A DNA stretch of 64,000 nucleotides from Isoetes taiwanensis (GCA_021234155.1 JAJEKV010000260.1:419287-483286), one strand, 5' to 3'. Positions 1-12,588 are shown, counted from the first letter of the stretch. Made by a program: numbers and translations. Notes: generated from the letters alone by a model not told the origin.

Positions 1-3000
1 TCACCTCCCCAATCTGCATCACTATAGGCCACCAATTTCAATTTGTCAGCATTATAACAAATCCCATGATGTTGAGTACCTTTCAAATATTTGAGTACAC
101 GTTTTGCAGCCTCCCAGAGTTCTTTTGTGGGACTATGGCATTTTCTGCTTAAAATATTCACTGCATAAGCTATGTCTGGTCTCGTGCTATTAGCCAAGTA
201 GAGCAGACAACCAACTAAAGCTCTATAAGGGATAAGTTCCATATCTGCCATCTCCTCCTCAGTTTGATCTTTATTGTCAGTCAACCTGTGTCCTGGTAAC
301 ATAGGAATTTTCACAGCATTTGCATTTTCCAAATTGAACCTGTTCAACATATTTTCCACATGTTTGCTTTGACTCAACTTCAAGATCTTTTCTTCTTTGT
401 TTCTTGTTACTTCTATTCCCAAGAACTTTTTCAATTCACCAAGATCTGTCATTTGAAACCTTGATTTTAAGATGTTTTTGCAATCATTCAAGACATTCAA
501 AGTATTGGCTACCATTATGCAATCATCCACATAAAGTGCTATGATGCAAAAATCATCTCCCTTTTCAAACCTGTATGAATTCCCATCATTTCTTAATTTC
601 TCAAAACTTTGTTCTTTCAAAAAATGATCTATGCATAAATACCATTCTCGTGGAGACTGTTTTAAGCCATAGACAGCTCTATTTAATTTCCAAACCATAT
701 CTTTGTTTACCTCAAAACCATGTGGCTGTTTCATGTAGGCTTCTTCTTCAAGAGTGGCATTTAAGAAGGCAGTTTTCACATCCATGTGATGTAACTCCAA
801 TCCCAAAGTATTTGCCATAGCCAACAGAACCCTGATACTAGTAAGTTTTACAATTGGAGAACAAGTTTCCTCATAGTCTCTTCCCTTTTTCTGTGTAAAA
901 CCTTGTGCAACTAATCTTGCTTTGTATTTTCTTGTGCCATCAGGATTTTGTTTGATTCTAAATATCCACTTGCTTCCAATAATATTTTTCCCTTTTTCAG
1001 GATGAACAAGATCATATGTTTGTGTATCTTTAAAGGAAGCTAACTCCTCCTTCATAGCCTTTAGCCATTCATTTTTATTTATGCTATTCTGCACATCCTC
1101 ATAACTTTCTGGAATTAACTCATTTTCAAGGATGGTCATTTTTTGCTCATATGGTACTTCTTGTTTTCTTTCAATTCTCCTGCTCTTACCTTCTTCAGTT
1201 CTACCATATGGTGTATCACCCAATTTTGCTTCCTCAATTAGTTTTTCAGCTTGAGTTTTCTTTCTTTTTACTATGCCTTCCTTAGCATTTTCAATTTCAG
1301 GGACAACCTCTGCTGGTTCCGGGACAACCTCTGCTGGTGGTGCAATCTCAGCTGGTAACACAGGCTCCTTAACTTCTCCTGCCCTTATGTTTTCACTAAC
1401 TGTGGTCATATCATAGTTAACATTGTCTTTGTCTTCATTATCATCCAGATCTGCATCTTGTTCTTTCCTTTCATTTGACCCAGTAGTTTGTTCTTTAATT
1501 TGAACCCCTTGCTTATGTCTATCTTTGTAAACCACACTTTCATCAAAAAGGACGTCTCTACTCACTATAATGGTTTGACTTTCTGGAATAAAAATTCTGT
1601 AACCCTTAGATTCAGAGTCATATCCAACAAGGAATCCAACTTCTGCCTTGTCATCCAACTTTTTTCTTAATTCCACAGGTTTATGAACATAGCAGATACA
1701 ACCATATGTTTTAAACATATCAAAATTCAACCTTTCATTAGGATTCCAAACTAGGTTTGGAATTTTACCCTTTAAGCTTGCAGATGGCAGCACATTTTGA
1801 ACTTGAATTGCAGTTCTAAGAGCCTCCTCCCATAAATTCCTTGGTAATCCACTTTGCTTCAGCATTGCTCTGATTGCATCCATTACTGTTCTATTTTTCC
1901 TTTCTGCAGCCCCATTTTGTTGGGGACTGTACCTACAAGTTAGTTGCCTCTTGATGCCATGTTTGATGCAAAAATGTCTGAATTTTTCTGACAAATATTC
2001 TCCCCCTCTGTCAGATCTTATGCACTTGAGTTTTTGGCCAGTTTCTCTTTCCATTTCAGCTACAAATTGTTTGAAAGCTTGAAGTGCTTGAGACTTTCTT
2101 GTCAAACAATAAATTTTGCATTTTCTACTATAGTCATCAATGAATGTAACAAAATATCTATGGTTTGTTCTACTTCTTACATTCAATGGACCACATAAAT
2201 CTGTATGAACAAGTTCTAATACTTGACTTGTCTTTGATTCTCTTTTCTTGAAGGGCAATCGATTCAGTTTGCCAATAGCACACCCTTCACAAATTGGATT
2301 TTCTCCATCATCACTGTAATTTATGGCACCTAATTTCTTCAAGGCTTTCAGATTATGGAAGTGTGTGTGAGCTGATCTATTGTGCCATAATTCCAAATTT
2401 GTTTCTTGAATTACATTGACATTGCTTGCCACAAGACCATTCATTTGAAACAAATTCCCAACTCTTTTTGCACGAAATTTCAAGATTCCATTCATAAGCA
2501 CATTACATTCTTTTGAGTCAAAAGTGACTTTATATCCTAAGTCAACAAGCTGACTTACAGAAATCAAATTTTTAATAATTACTGGCACACACAAAACTTC
2601 TTCTATATTCGCAATCTTCCCATCCAAATCTTCAAGTTGTAATAGCCCTTTGCCTTAGATTTCAGTTAAGGCTCCATTTCCAACTTGAATTTGCTTAGAG
2701 TTTGTTGGGGACAAATTTCTAAGCAACTCAGCTGACTTTACAACTGATCTTTCAGCTCCAGAATCAACTACAAGCAGATCAGAATTATCAGCATTATATT
2801 TTTCATGAATAACAGCAAAAGTATTGGTTACCTCATCATCTTGATCACCAATCTCAACTTTGCTTTTCTCCTCAACTTCTCTAGTCAAATATGCTTTTTC
2901 AGTGTTTCGTCCTCGACCTCTGTTTGAACTTCCTACCCTTTCCCTTCCAGATTTCTTTGGAGTAGGGCATTTTGCAGCCATATGCCCTCTCCCTCCACAA

Positions 3001-3816
3001 TTAAAGCAATTGAACTCTTTTTCCTTTTTTAATTTTGGACACTCACTTTTATAGTGCCCCTGCTCATGACATTGATAACAAGTAACTTTATCCTTCTTTT
3101 TAATGAATAAAACTTCAGGATTTTCTTGATTTTGCCTAAGAATCTTTTTCTGTTCCCATTCTGTCCTGAGAAGATTCTCAGCCTCTTCCTTGGATCTACA
3201 AGTGTTTCTTACAAATAAAGCCAAGTTTTCATTCTCACTTATGGCTCTAGAAATTTGAAGTACCTGACTCCTCTCAGAAATAATGGTACCTGCTCCTTCC
3301 AGATCAGCTATCATATTGTCAAATTTGTTGAAGAACTCAACTACATCTTCTTCTTCTCTAAGTTTTAAATTTCTCAACTCATTTTCAAGTAAATCCAATT
3401 GTGAGGATGTTTTTTCTTCATAATGACTCAAAAGAAATTTCCACATGTCCTTAGGACTAAGAGATCTGAGTTTCAATCTAATAGTAGGACTGACTTTGCA
3501 AGAAATAATACCTTGAGCCTCCTTGAGTTTTGCTTGGATTGATTTCCCTGCACTAACTGCTCCAGCCAGGTTACTTGTACCTGTACCTGCTGCACCTTCT
3601 GCTGCACCAGCACCTTCAGAAATTTGTCCTGCTCCTCCTGCCACTGATTCTGCTGAGCCAATTCTGACCAAACCCCCAGTGCTAACTGCTAAGGTACTGG
3701 TAGGATTTACCAGTTCCCACAAGTCTTCTACCTCTAGGATGTGGATCATGGCATCACACTTGGAAACCAGGTCCACCCTTGTAGACCTCCACCTGATTCA
3801 GAAGACTGCTAGACAT
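1..3816 (-). pseudogene. Copia-1 gag-pol polyprotein, disrupted
   Basis: The likely ATG is at 3816. A frame change near 3757 follows within the first ~25 codons, after the GGPGFQV motif shared with Copia-2. The main open stretch (to 2655) has a Gag domain and two CCHC knuckles (CYQCHEQGHYKSEC and CFNCGGRGHMAAKC). The protease motif VVDSGAERS follows near 2770. A TAA at 2655-2657 ends that frame, but reading continues beyond it in the same frame with integrase (PQQNGAAERKN near 1900-1926), reverse transcriptase (YVDD near 522-533) and an RNase H start (SDADWGG at the left edge). The polyprotein is therefore broken at least twice, by one shift and one nonsense codon. The element would need helper proteins to move. 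Confidence 0.88.
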
Positions 3817-3824
3817 ATCTGTAG

Positions 3825-3836
3825 GCTCTGATACCA
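3825..3836 (-). other. Primer binding site, tRNA-iMet type, Copia-1
   Basis: The minus strand reads TGGTATCAGAGC one base from the LTR end. This is the standard plant copia primer site, complementary to the 3' end of initiator methionine tRNA. Confidence 0.9.
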
Positions 3837-3837
3837 C

Positions 3838-4603
3838 TGTTAGAAAATGATAACCTTAGAGAAATGCCTAGCACAATATCTTATTTCCTCTAATCACTTT
3901 GCTTATGAACATTCAAGCTTGGGAGCCACAATATGGTCACTAATCCCAACTTGATCAAAGCAAGTCAATCACAAACAATCACAAACAACTTCCTCTAGAA
4001 ATAAGAGTGAAGCAAATATAAGCACAAAATATCCTTTGAGTGCAAACACACAATATTCAAATGTAGCTAAATGGTTAAAACCATTAGGAAACCTTAATGA
4101 ACAACTAGCTTAATTGCTCATCAGAAGCTATGGTATTGACCGATATCTTTGTAGCTAGGTTGGTTGACCGTGGGCTTCTTAGCAAAAATCGTCCTTCAAA
4201 TGATCTTCTACGATTGCCGAATGATCTTCTGAAGCCGTGCCTTCCTAGTCCCACCTTCCATTTCATATATACATGTAAATCCAGCGGTGCAGGAGGAGAT
4301 CGAACTGCTAAACTGGGAAGAACTCACTTGGAGATATATCCCACAGGCCTAGTCATGATATCGGGACTTTTTCAAACCATTGAAACCTAGATTTCATAAA
4401 CAATATAATCTAGGTTTCATCTCGAGTTACACCTTCAAACCATAGTTTAACATTTTAATATCAACTCTATAGTTCAACCATAATCTTAGCATTAGGTATC
4501 AATCATTTCTTGCTTCTTGATCCTTGTAGAACATCACAGACATCATAGTTAGGCAGACAAATAGATGCATCATTGTCAACTATAAGCTGAACAAATATTA
4601 ACA
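3838..4603 (-). repeat. 5' LTR of Copia-1
   Basis: In plus orientation the segment begins TGTTAG directly beside the primer site and ends ATTAACA, giving TGTTA/TAACA terminal inverted repeats. A TATATA-type box on the minus strand near 4264-4274 would fit the LTR promoter. An earlier possible end is TTTAACA at 4452. I prefer 4603 because recognisable gypsy sequence starts at the next base. The partner LTR is outside the window, so the border is inferred. Confidence 0.6.
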
Positions 4604-5900
4604 CCAACATATGATTTGGAAATGCTTGCAATTGTGCATGCCTTGAAGTTATGGAGGCGATCTTCTAGGTAAGAAATTTCTTCTTAAAACAGATCATCAA
4701 AGTTTTAAGTACTTCGTAGTGCAACCTCAACTAAATTGCCAAAAGCGATGGATGCAATTACTGCAAGAGTATGATTTTACCATAATGTATCATCTGGAAA
4801 GGATAACGTAATTGCAGATGTGTTATCTCGACGATCATATTGTGATGCAATCAGTGTTGCCATTAATCAGTGGGATAGCAACAGTTGCTCCAAGAAGATC
4901 CTCATTATCAACCTATAATAGCAGCGCTAGAGTAGGGTGTAAACAAAAACCCTTATAAGTTGGAAGAATCTCTAAGTTATTTTATCAGAATCGATTGTGC
5001 ATACCCGATAATGTAAAGCTTAAATAGCAAATTTGGAAAGAAGCTCGTGACAGTCCAATATCAGGTCATTCTGCAATTTAGAAAACTCTTCGCAAAGTTG
5101 GCAAGCAGAGGAGATCCTAAATTATGTGGCTAGATGTCTATCATGTTAGAAAGTGAAAGTTTCTTATCAAAAGATTGCCGGTGAATTGCAACTTGTGGAT
5201 ATTCTCGATGCAAAATGGGATATCTGTATGGATTTTATTGTGGGCCTACCCAAAACTTGAGGGGGATATGATTCCATGTATGTAGTAATGGCTTGTCTCA
5301 CTAAGCAAAATTATGTCCACCAAAACTATGGCCACTACGGCAGATATTGCTAAGAGTTTCATCAAAGACGTATTCCGTCTGCAAGAAATGCCTAAAGTTA
5401 TCATGTCTGATCGAAACTCGTGCTTTGTTGGTCAGTTTTGGCAAGCCTTGTTCCACGATATTAGGACCCAGTTGCGAATGAGCACCACATATCATCCTCA
5501 GACGGATGGCCAGGTGAAAAGAGTTAACCAGGTCATCGAAGACATGCTCCGGATGTATATGCCAGAACATCCACACTTTTGGGAATCCTATTTGTACTTA
5601 GTTGAATTTGCCTACAATTACATGAATCAGGACTCCGTATTTGAGGAAATATATGGACAGGAATGTAGATATCTATTAACTTGGTGTAGTCTGTAGTGTG
5701 AAGTAGATTTATTTCAGGTCATGGAAGAGGACAATGGAACACATCTCATAATCATTAGATATAATATTGCTACAACACAGAATGAGAAGAAACGATATAT
5801 AGATAAAAGAAGAAGGTCCCTAGAATTCTAAAAAGACGATATGGTGTTCCTAAAATTAATCCCAAGCAGGGTACCTTGAAATACAAGAAAGCTGGAAAAC
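4604..5900 (+). pseudogene. Ty3/gypsy pol remnant (RNase H and integrase)
   Basis: Translated pieces in shifting frames match gypsy pol. PTYDLEMLAIVHALKLW (4604 on) and FLLKTDHQSFKYFVVQP (~4680) are RNase H, followed by QEYDFTIMYH. A second block (5160-5700) has MDFIVGLP, an integrase core with IMSDRNSCFVGQFWQALF, and YHPQTDGQ followed by an RVNQ-like run. An open stretch covers 5313-5696. After this comes KKRYIDKRR and DMVFLKL (~5790-5860), the usual tail of gypsy pol before the chromodomain. Many stops and shifts make it non-functional. The 5' part of pol is missing where Copia-1 inserted. Confidence 0.85.
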
Positions 5901-7185
5901 TGGCATCTAGGTGAAAAAAACCTTATGGACGAACAGAAAATGAGGAGAATTCTAAGAACTCTATGCTTCTCATTGGGTTGCATTAACAGATTCAACGTGG
6001 CTAAACTTCGTGCAGTTTTATTAGCAGATCAGAATGCCTATTTGGCTTATCATGTAAGTCCAGACCCTGCCACATCTTCTTGCATTACATTAACCAGGAA
6101 CAAGTATGCCAAAAATTCTTTATGATTGTCCACCATTTAGGGACCACTAGAATGTCTCGAACATGTAAAAGACTGGATAAAAACCCTGCGATTGATGATC
6201 ACTACGAACTAAGAAGAGTTGTAACAATGCACGCCCTAGCTACTGTGTCATGAATGGAGAATTATTTTAGAGAAACATGTGAAACGTTGCTAATATCAAC
6301 ATATATCATTTGATACACAACATCACAAAAGGGATGTCTTCCAAGGATATAAAAAGACATGCATTTAGTCCAGCACATCTCTTTCTCTTACTCACACTTT
6401 ACTAGATTGTGGAAAAATGAATTTAGTCTTGTCAAAATTCCTCGGAGACATAGAATGTTTGTGTGCTCAAGGTGTTTAGAATTAAAGAGTCAAAGAGGGT
6501 CTGCAAAGATAGAGGTCGAAAGAAGTAAGTTAAAAGTTCTTTATTCTCACACTTGCTCATAGAATTATTTTGACTTGATTTTTACAACAGATATTATGCA
6601 ACAGAACCTTGCTAGATACTGTGAGCAATAAGCAGCCAAGAGAAGGAAGCTTGTTAAGCACAGAAAAAAGCTCTTGACACTGCAGTTTGAAGAATGTAGA
6701 GCATATTCCCTTCCATCAATGCCCTATATCCCATTAGTTTTATTAGATGAGCGCTTGAAAGTACTGTGAGTTGCTTTTGCCATCTCCACTAAAAGGGACT
6801 GAGATTTTAGACCTTAACAGTCCTACAAGAAAGAGTAACTTCTGAATAATTTCAACGTCATTTGCTTTCCAAAAATGCCACAAACACGTCTAAAACTGCC
6901 ATCAAACAAAGTAGTTATAATGAAAAGAAGATTGATGCCAAACCCTAGCACTGCCAATAAAGGGCCAGAATTGCTAGGCAATTATTCTCTACTAAAACAG
7001 ATTAATCACATATAAATTATACACCAAAAAAAAGTTTCCAAGAGCCCAAAATCATTCAAATCAGATATTGGAATCAAAAGTTAACATGAATGGGGCTGAA
7101 ACCCTAGGCGCCATCACCAGCGCCCTTCAGCCAAAATACGCTATCGCAAACGATGAACTGCATCACCAAAATTGGAGATAGTTCA
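5901..7185. other. No recognisable gene
   Basis: AT-rich sequence without a convincing coding frame. The first ~250 bases may be the unrecognisable tail of the gypsy element. The rest shows no motif, tandem repeat or RNA gene that I can support. Confidence 0.4.
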
Positions 7186-8090
7186 TATCATCATAAATAG
7201 AGATAGTTCAAGCACTCTTGAAATGTAAATCATAAGAATCAAAGCCAATATCTCCCTAACCCTTAAAGCACCAGAGCTCTTCACTAGAGGATCATGATAC
7301 GCGCCAATCCACACTCGACTGTCTCCGTCTATTGATTTCATTGCAGAGAGGCATGGGTTGAATTGATCCCGAGATACAAAGGCCACTAGCCAATAGAGCT
7401 GTTGGTCCATTAGGATGCTTATCTGATCAAAGAATGTTTTGTAATCTTCCCAGCTCCACTTCTTTACGTTCCTGAAGTAGGATAGCTAACTAGTCTTGCT
7501 GATGTAACTACTACACCCACACACATGCCTTGAGGACTCACCTGATAGCACTAGAATTGTTTGCTCTCTTGCTCGGATCACCTTCAATATGTTCGATTAC
7601 CTTGGCCACCAGGTTTTGTAGTAGGATATCTTTTTCACCTTCTTTATGGCTTCCTACCCATGCCAAAACATTATTGGCGAATATGAATGGCAGGCTCTCT
7701 GTGAATATAAGATATTGTTCCCTTAATTCTCCTACAGTCTGAACTTTCATTTTCTTCACATCTTTGCTTCTTAGCTGACTGTGGAGAGCTTTCATTCTGC
7801 TTACATTTCCTAGGAGGAGTAGGCTCCATCAATTTCAACCGCCTCGTGCCAACATCTTCTGATGAGTCTCTTTCTAATGTCATGACACTTGTAACTTGAA
7901 TGGGCCTGGACATACCTTGAAAACCTGCATTCTGGAGGAAGTCAATGCAGAAGTTGAAGCATTGGCAGGAAAGCAGGTCTTCTACCCTAGATTTATCAAG
8001 ACATGGAGGCCCAGTTTCCGGACATTTTGCAAATGTTTGAAATGTATAAGTAGCATCATAGAAATACTCGTCTCTTTGCTCTTGAAAGGT
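7186..8090 (-). pseudogene. Spliced protein-coding gene piece, function unknown
   Basis: Two exons are visible on the minus strand. The upper exon runs from about 8090 to 7542 and ends CAG|GTGAGT. A 70-bp intron (7472-7541) ends in CTTCAG, and the next exon starts at 7471. The join is in frame (phase 2) and gives a continuous protein through SSAIRNVKKWSWEDYKTFF, then MDQQLYWLVAFVSRDQFNP. The 5' half of the upper exon is open in one frame (including CPETGPPCLDKSRVEDLL and LMEPTPPRKC), while the 3' half is open in another. A 1-nt shift, or a tiny missed intron, therefore lies near 7740-7790. Acidic and lysine-rich stretches separate two hydrophobic-helical blocks. I do not recognise the family. 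It may be a host gene relic or a transposon-captured fragment. Confidence 0.45.
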
Positions 8091-8526
8091 AGGTAAAAAA
8101 AACTTGCAAACTATGTGTCAATAATTAAGCTATTGAATTTCTGTAGTGGCAAAGTTGTGAACTTGGTGAAAGTTTGATGTTGACCTTGAAAAAGTTATAG
8201 AATTTATGTAAGTATACTTATTACCTTTTTATTCTCCTATAAATTTTGGCAGAAAATTTCAGTCGTAAAGAATTCCAATAAATTTGTATACTTGACTAGC
8301 TTTTATCACCATCGATTTCACCTCCTTAGACCTTAACATTCTTCTTAATCATGTGTACATTATATCCATCTAAATCTTCATCTGCAGTTGCAGTTGTCCA
8401 GTTAGTTGGAATTGTAAGCTGCGAGCCCTCTTTTGTTTAGCCAATTTTGTATCCATGTTCTGCAAGTTTGACCCCAAGAATGTTATCAACCTCAGCCATT
8501 GAATCATCATTCTCAAGAATTGAAAA

Positions 8527-8664
<138 letters not shown>

Positions 8665-8669
8665 TATTA

Positions 8670-9702
8670 CATCTATGGGAGGCCTCAAGGCCTATTAGAC
8701 GACAATTTTAAATGTCATTATAAAACAATAGATGAGTTTCTGAGTCCTCATCTAGCTGATCACTCTCACTCAAACTGTCATTATCATCAACATTATGATT
8801 ATGCATACAAACTTCTCTATCTTGTAAAAGCTCAATCAAATACTTCCTAATATATCCCCATTTAGGGTTAAAAAGGTTGGTGTCTTCGTAGTATATTCCA
8901 AACTTATCACGTAATACATTGTATGCCGTACATCAAAGCAATGCATGATCCTCATCCTCTACTTTATCTTCCCCACATATTTTACAGTATCTTTGATCTC
9001 TAGGAATAATATGTCCCCATCTACCCACTTCCACACCTAAATGATGTGAACTGCTTCGAATCCCACGCAAATAGCATGTCTTTTTTGGATAGAAATATTT
9101 TCCCTCAGGTGCCCTGCCATTTCCAATGTGGGGTTAATATTCTGCTTATACAAAATCATTTTGGTCTTGGGTTATGACCACATCTTCTTATCTACCTTCC
9201 TGGATATCCATTATCTTAAATCAGATTTTACTAAGACCACTTCATCCCATTGTATATCCCATTTATTGAGCCACTTCTTGACATCTTGAAATAAACCATT
9301 CTCCTTGCTGGCTAACAAAGCCCTACGTGTAATTCTAGTGTCATCCATGAGTAGCACCTTCTTAAAATACGTAATGCATCTAAGGATTGCTTCCCCTTCC
9401 AAAGGCATGAGACCACATTCTGCTAACATCATAGAGTAAGGGGTTTGGGCTTTAACTCCTAATTCCAGTCTCAAAATTTTTTTAAGAACTGCTCAATATC
9501 ATCCCATAAGCATTGTGGCAAACCTGGTCCCCAAATTTCACATCCATATAAGAGTACGCTCTGCACAAGTGACTGAAAGAGTCTCACCTTAAGATTCCAT
9601 GACCAAAGGTGTGTTCTCCTACACATGCTCTGCAATGCATATAAAGCCCTTTGTCCTCCATCAATTCGTTGTGTGATGCATGCATTCCATCTATGATTCT
9701 TG
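8670..9702 (-). pseudogene. LINE-A ORF2 C-terminal region
   Basis: Fragments in several frames match the region after the RT palm. They include IIDGMHASHNELMEDKGLY, a thumb-like stretch with MMLAECGLMPLEGEAILRC (9211-9474) and QWDEVVLVKSDLR. Nearer the 3' end comes a cysteine/histidine block (YCKICGEDKVEDEDHALL, near 8940-9000), the zinc-binding C-terminal motif of many plant LINEs. The coding end lies a few dozen bases before the (CT)n tract at 8662. Confidence 0.72.
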
Positions 9703-10047
9703 CGGCTTGGTTAGTGTGGCTGATTTGGAAGCGGAGGCGGTTGTGGATCTTTCGGGGGGATTCAAAGAACTTGCCCTCTTTGATTCCTCGACTCAGGTAC
9801 AAGCTATTTCAAAGCTTTCTGGTGTTCCCGGGATTAGTAGAGCGGAAGTTTGCCATTTGGCGGGACTTCTTGGGTGTTGTAGATGGTGATGGTCGGTTTG
9901 TACAGCAGTAGAATTGCAGTTTTTCTATGAGTTTGTTGTGGAGTGTCGAGGTATCGTTGTCTCTTTGGGGCAGTTCTCCTTCCTCCTCACTTGCTTTGTA
10001 ACATTACCATTCTTTTAATATATTGATGACAAAGTTCTTCAAAAAAA
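9703..10047 (+). mobile_element. LINE-C 3' fragment inserted in LINE-A
   Basis: The last ~345 bp of LINE-C: C-terminal coding remnant (SVADLEAEAVVDLSGG, then a stretch with AGLLGCCRW). The 3' end motif is CATTACCATTCTTTTAATAT followed by an A-tract at 10039-10047. The same 3' end occurs at 20463-20530 and 54012-54110 in opposite orientation. It is 5'-truncated, as is usual for LINE retrocopies. Confidence 0.85.
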
Positions 10048-10276
10048 AATTCTTAAGCAACTAATCCTCTAAACCATCAATAAAAAGTCCAAACAATGTG
10101 GGGGATAGCGGACATCCCTGTTTGACCCCAAGATTACTTTCAACATGGTCCTGGATATCCAATGAAAATGGTAAAGATAATTGCACAAGCACTTTTTCAT
10201 ACAGAACTCGGACTGCATCTCTAAGCTCCTTGGGCACCTTCAACTTATCCAATCTTTCCCACAATTGGTCACGTAT
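10048..10276 (-). pseudogene. LINE-A ORF2 reverse transcriptase, middle part
   Basis: After the LINE-B gap the minus strand resumes with RDQLWERLDKLKVPKELRDA, then YEKVLVQLSLPF and GVKQGCPLSPTLFGLFIDGL (RT motif B). It ends in a TAG and the LINE-C fragment. The expected YADD catalytic segment should follow but is not found before or after that fragment. Confidence 0.85.
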
Positions 10277-10284
10277 CCGGTGTC

Positions 10285-10670
10285 GTGTGCTAGGGTTTCT
10301 GCGGCAGCCCATAGACACTTTGACGGACTGTATCTCTCACATCCGGTGTCAGATTTTCATGTGCTTGGGCTTGTTGGAAAGCTGGTTCAGAGAGCTTTCC
10401 AACGGTGTATGGTACTTGCATGCTTGTCTTTGTTTCAGTGCTCAAATCTGCTGTTTTCCGGGCTGTGTGCTAGGGTTTCTGTGGCAGCCCATAGACACTT
10501 TGACGGACTGTATCTCTCACATCCGGTGTCAGATTTTCATGTGCTTGGGCTTGTTGGAAAGCTGGTTCAGAGAGCTTTCCAACGGTGTATGGTACCTGCA
10601 TGCTTGTCTTTGTTTCGGTGCTCAAATCTGCTGTTTTCCGGGCTGTGTGCTAGGGTTTTTGTGGCAGCCC
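10285..10670 (+). repeat. 180-bp tandem monomers at the 5' end of LINE-B
   Basis: Units start with GTGTGCTAGGG at 10285, 10465 and 10645, an exact 180-bp period. The first two units are full and nearly identical, and the third breaks off near 10670. Position at the element's 5' end suggests promoter monomers comparable to those of mouse L1. That function is inferred by analogy. Confidence 0.93.
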
Positions 10671-12588
10671 TTCTTCTTCCTTCTTTGAGAAGTATAGCCC
10701 TCGCCTGATGCCGTTGTTGGTCTTGGCCACGCGGTGTTGAAAGGTGTGTGTTGTACTCTTATTGAAGGTTACGAGAATGTTTTACTAATTCATACCCTAG
10801 TTCCTGATGGTGTTGTTGATGAAAGTCTGACACCAATATAGGGATTGGCGTATGTTTTAGTAAGTATTCGAAAGGGTTTCCGATTGACTAGCCCAAAAGG
10901 TGCTTCTGCCAGCGTTCTTGAGCCCCCAAATTCAATTCTAGGCACCCTTTCCGCAGCCCAGAGATCCCTCAAACTTTGGGAGTCATGGCCACAGAAGATG
11001 GGCGGCCTCAGGAAACCCAAAGGCGAGGGCCCGGCGCACAAACGGGTCCCGTCAGCCATCATGGATGGGGAGAGTCATCCTCCATGAAGAAGGAGGCTGG
11101 GGCTAAGGCTAAGGCCCCCCCTCAACAGGCCAGCCCGGCGGAAGGGATTAATTGCTCGGACCACATAGGAACTCCCCGCCCAAGCAGAGAATTGGAGCCA
11201 CGCCAAAGCGGGGAATGGAGGCTAACAAAGGCTCGTGGATTGAGGCTAACGATGCCCTACCGGGCCGGCATGGCAATGGAGATGGAGTCCCGGCATCCCA
11301 TGTGCTCAAAAAGGCAAATCGGGTCGAAGAACCGTATCACAAAGCTTGGAGACCAAGAGACGCCGCATGTGGAAGATGGCCTTGGCCTTGCACACCCCGG
11401 CGGGGGCCAGGCCGGGGAGGTTGCCGACATGCGGGCCCGCCCAGACTCGGTGGTTCATCACTCGACACCATGACACACAGAGAGGGAGCGCAATGCGGAG
11501 AGGCGATGGTCACGCCGGCTGTCCCCGGCCGTCAGGTAGAGCGCACCACCACCATGGCACGGAGCACAGTCGCTCTTGCGCATGACCCGCATACGCCTCG
11601 TGATCTTCGTGAGTAAGATTGGGAAAGCCCGCCCCTCGACGCCGCAGTCGGGCTCGGCACGCCCGCCACCGTATTCTGGAGCCCAGTGGGTCAGGGCAAC
11701 CATCCACACGCATGCAGCCGTGGTCTCCCTACCGAGGTTCATAGTCACCGCAGTTAGCGCAGCGTGAGATGGCTAAAGAAGTAGGCTCCTCGCAAGAGTC
11801 GGTTCCCACTTCATTGGTCGGTGAACGCTGCTCGCACTGGGCTATCCCGCCACGTACTTCCATCGCCGACAAACCACGCCCCAAGACTGCTGCCCCCACC
11901 CATTACCCAAATACCCACGCTTTATCCCAGCCTACCACCACCACCCCAAAGATAGACTCTCCTACCTTTGGACCCGCAGTCGCTTAACCTGAGCGCGAAG
12001 TGAGAGGCCAACTGGTAGTTCGAGGTATGCCGAGCAGCAGGGGGAGAGTTCGGCCCACAACATCCGAACACACATTCTCGACGGATGACATTCCGGGGCG
12101 ATTCACATTTCTCGAGCAGCAGCGGCATGATGGGGCTCAGCCGCCGAGCCGGACCGCATTGTCATATTCCGCGGTTGCGGATGCAGTGCGTGATGCCATA
12201 TTGCGTCGGGGCCGGATGTTGAAGGGGACATCCCCGTATGTGGACCGGGACCTCACACAGCGGGAGAGCCTGTGAGGCACGCAGACAGGAGCTTGTCGGG
12301 GTCGAGGCATTCGCAACAGGGGGGTGCCGCAGGATTGGTTCGGGGCGGGATGCACATTTTCCGACAAACCGCTACTCCTGCAGACCCCGCAGCCCCAACC
12401 CCGCGGTACGCCCCACCTTACGCTTCTACTACCATGGCCCCCTTCTCCTGCTCCTACTCCCGCTCCCTCGCGGCCCACACCCTCCGGCCACATCTTTGCC
12501 TCCGCTCCATCTACTTCTCACTCAGCCTACTGCTTCCTCGTCCTCCCAGCGACTCAGTTGCAGATACCATCCTGGCGACAAATAGGAA
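10671..12588 (+). pseudogene. LINE-B 5' leader and ORF1 region, not alignable by eye
   Basis: From ~10970 the DNA becomes GC-rich and is densely open in several frames, as expected of a GC-rich ORF broken by small indels. The longest plus frames (10976-11473, 11152-11616, 12272-12883) are Pro, Arg, Ala and Ser rich and overlap each other. No zinc knuckle or RRM is recognisable. I call it ORF1 only because it lies between the 5' monomers and the endonuclease. Confidence 0.45.

Larger units (their letters stand above)
1..4603 (-). mobile_element. Ty1/copia retrotransposon (Copia-1), 5' LTR and gag-pol, cut by the window edge
   Basis: The element reads right to left: 5' LTR (3838-4603), primer site, gag, protease, integrase, reverse transcriptase and the start of RNase H. 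The rest of RNase H and the 3' LTR lie beyond position 1. The order protease-integrase-RT is diagnostic of copia rather than gypsy. The right border is placed at 4603 because gypsy RNase H coding homology starts exactly at 4604, so the element appears to have inserted there. A possible CCAAC target duplication at 4604-4608 cannot be tested without the other end. Confidence 0.9.
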
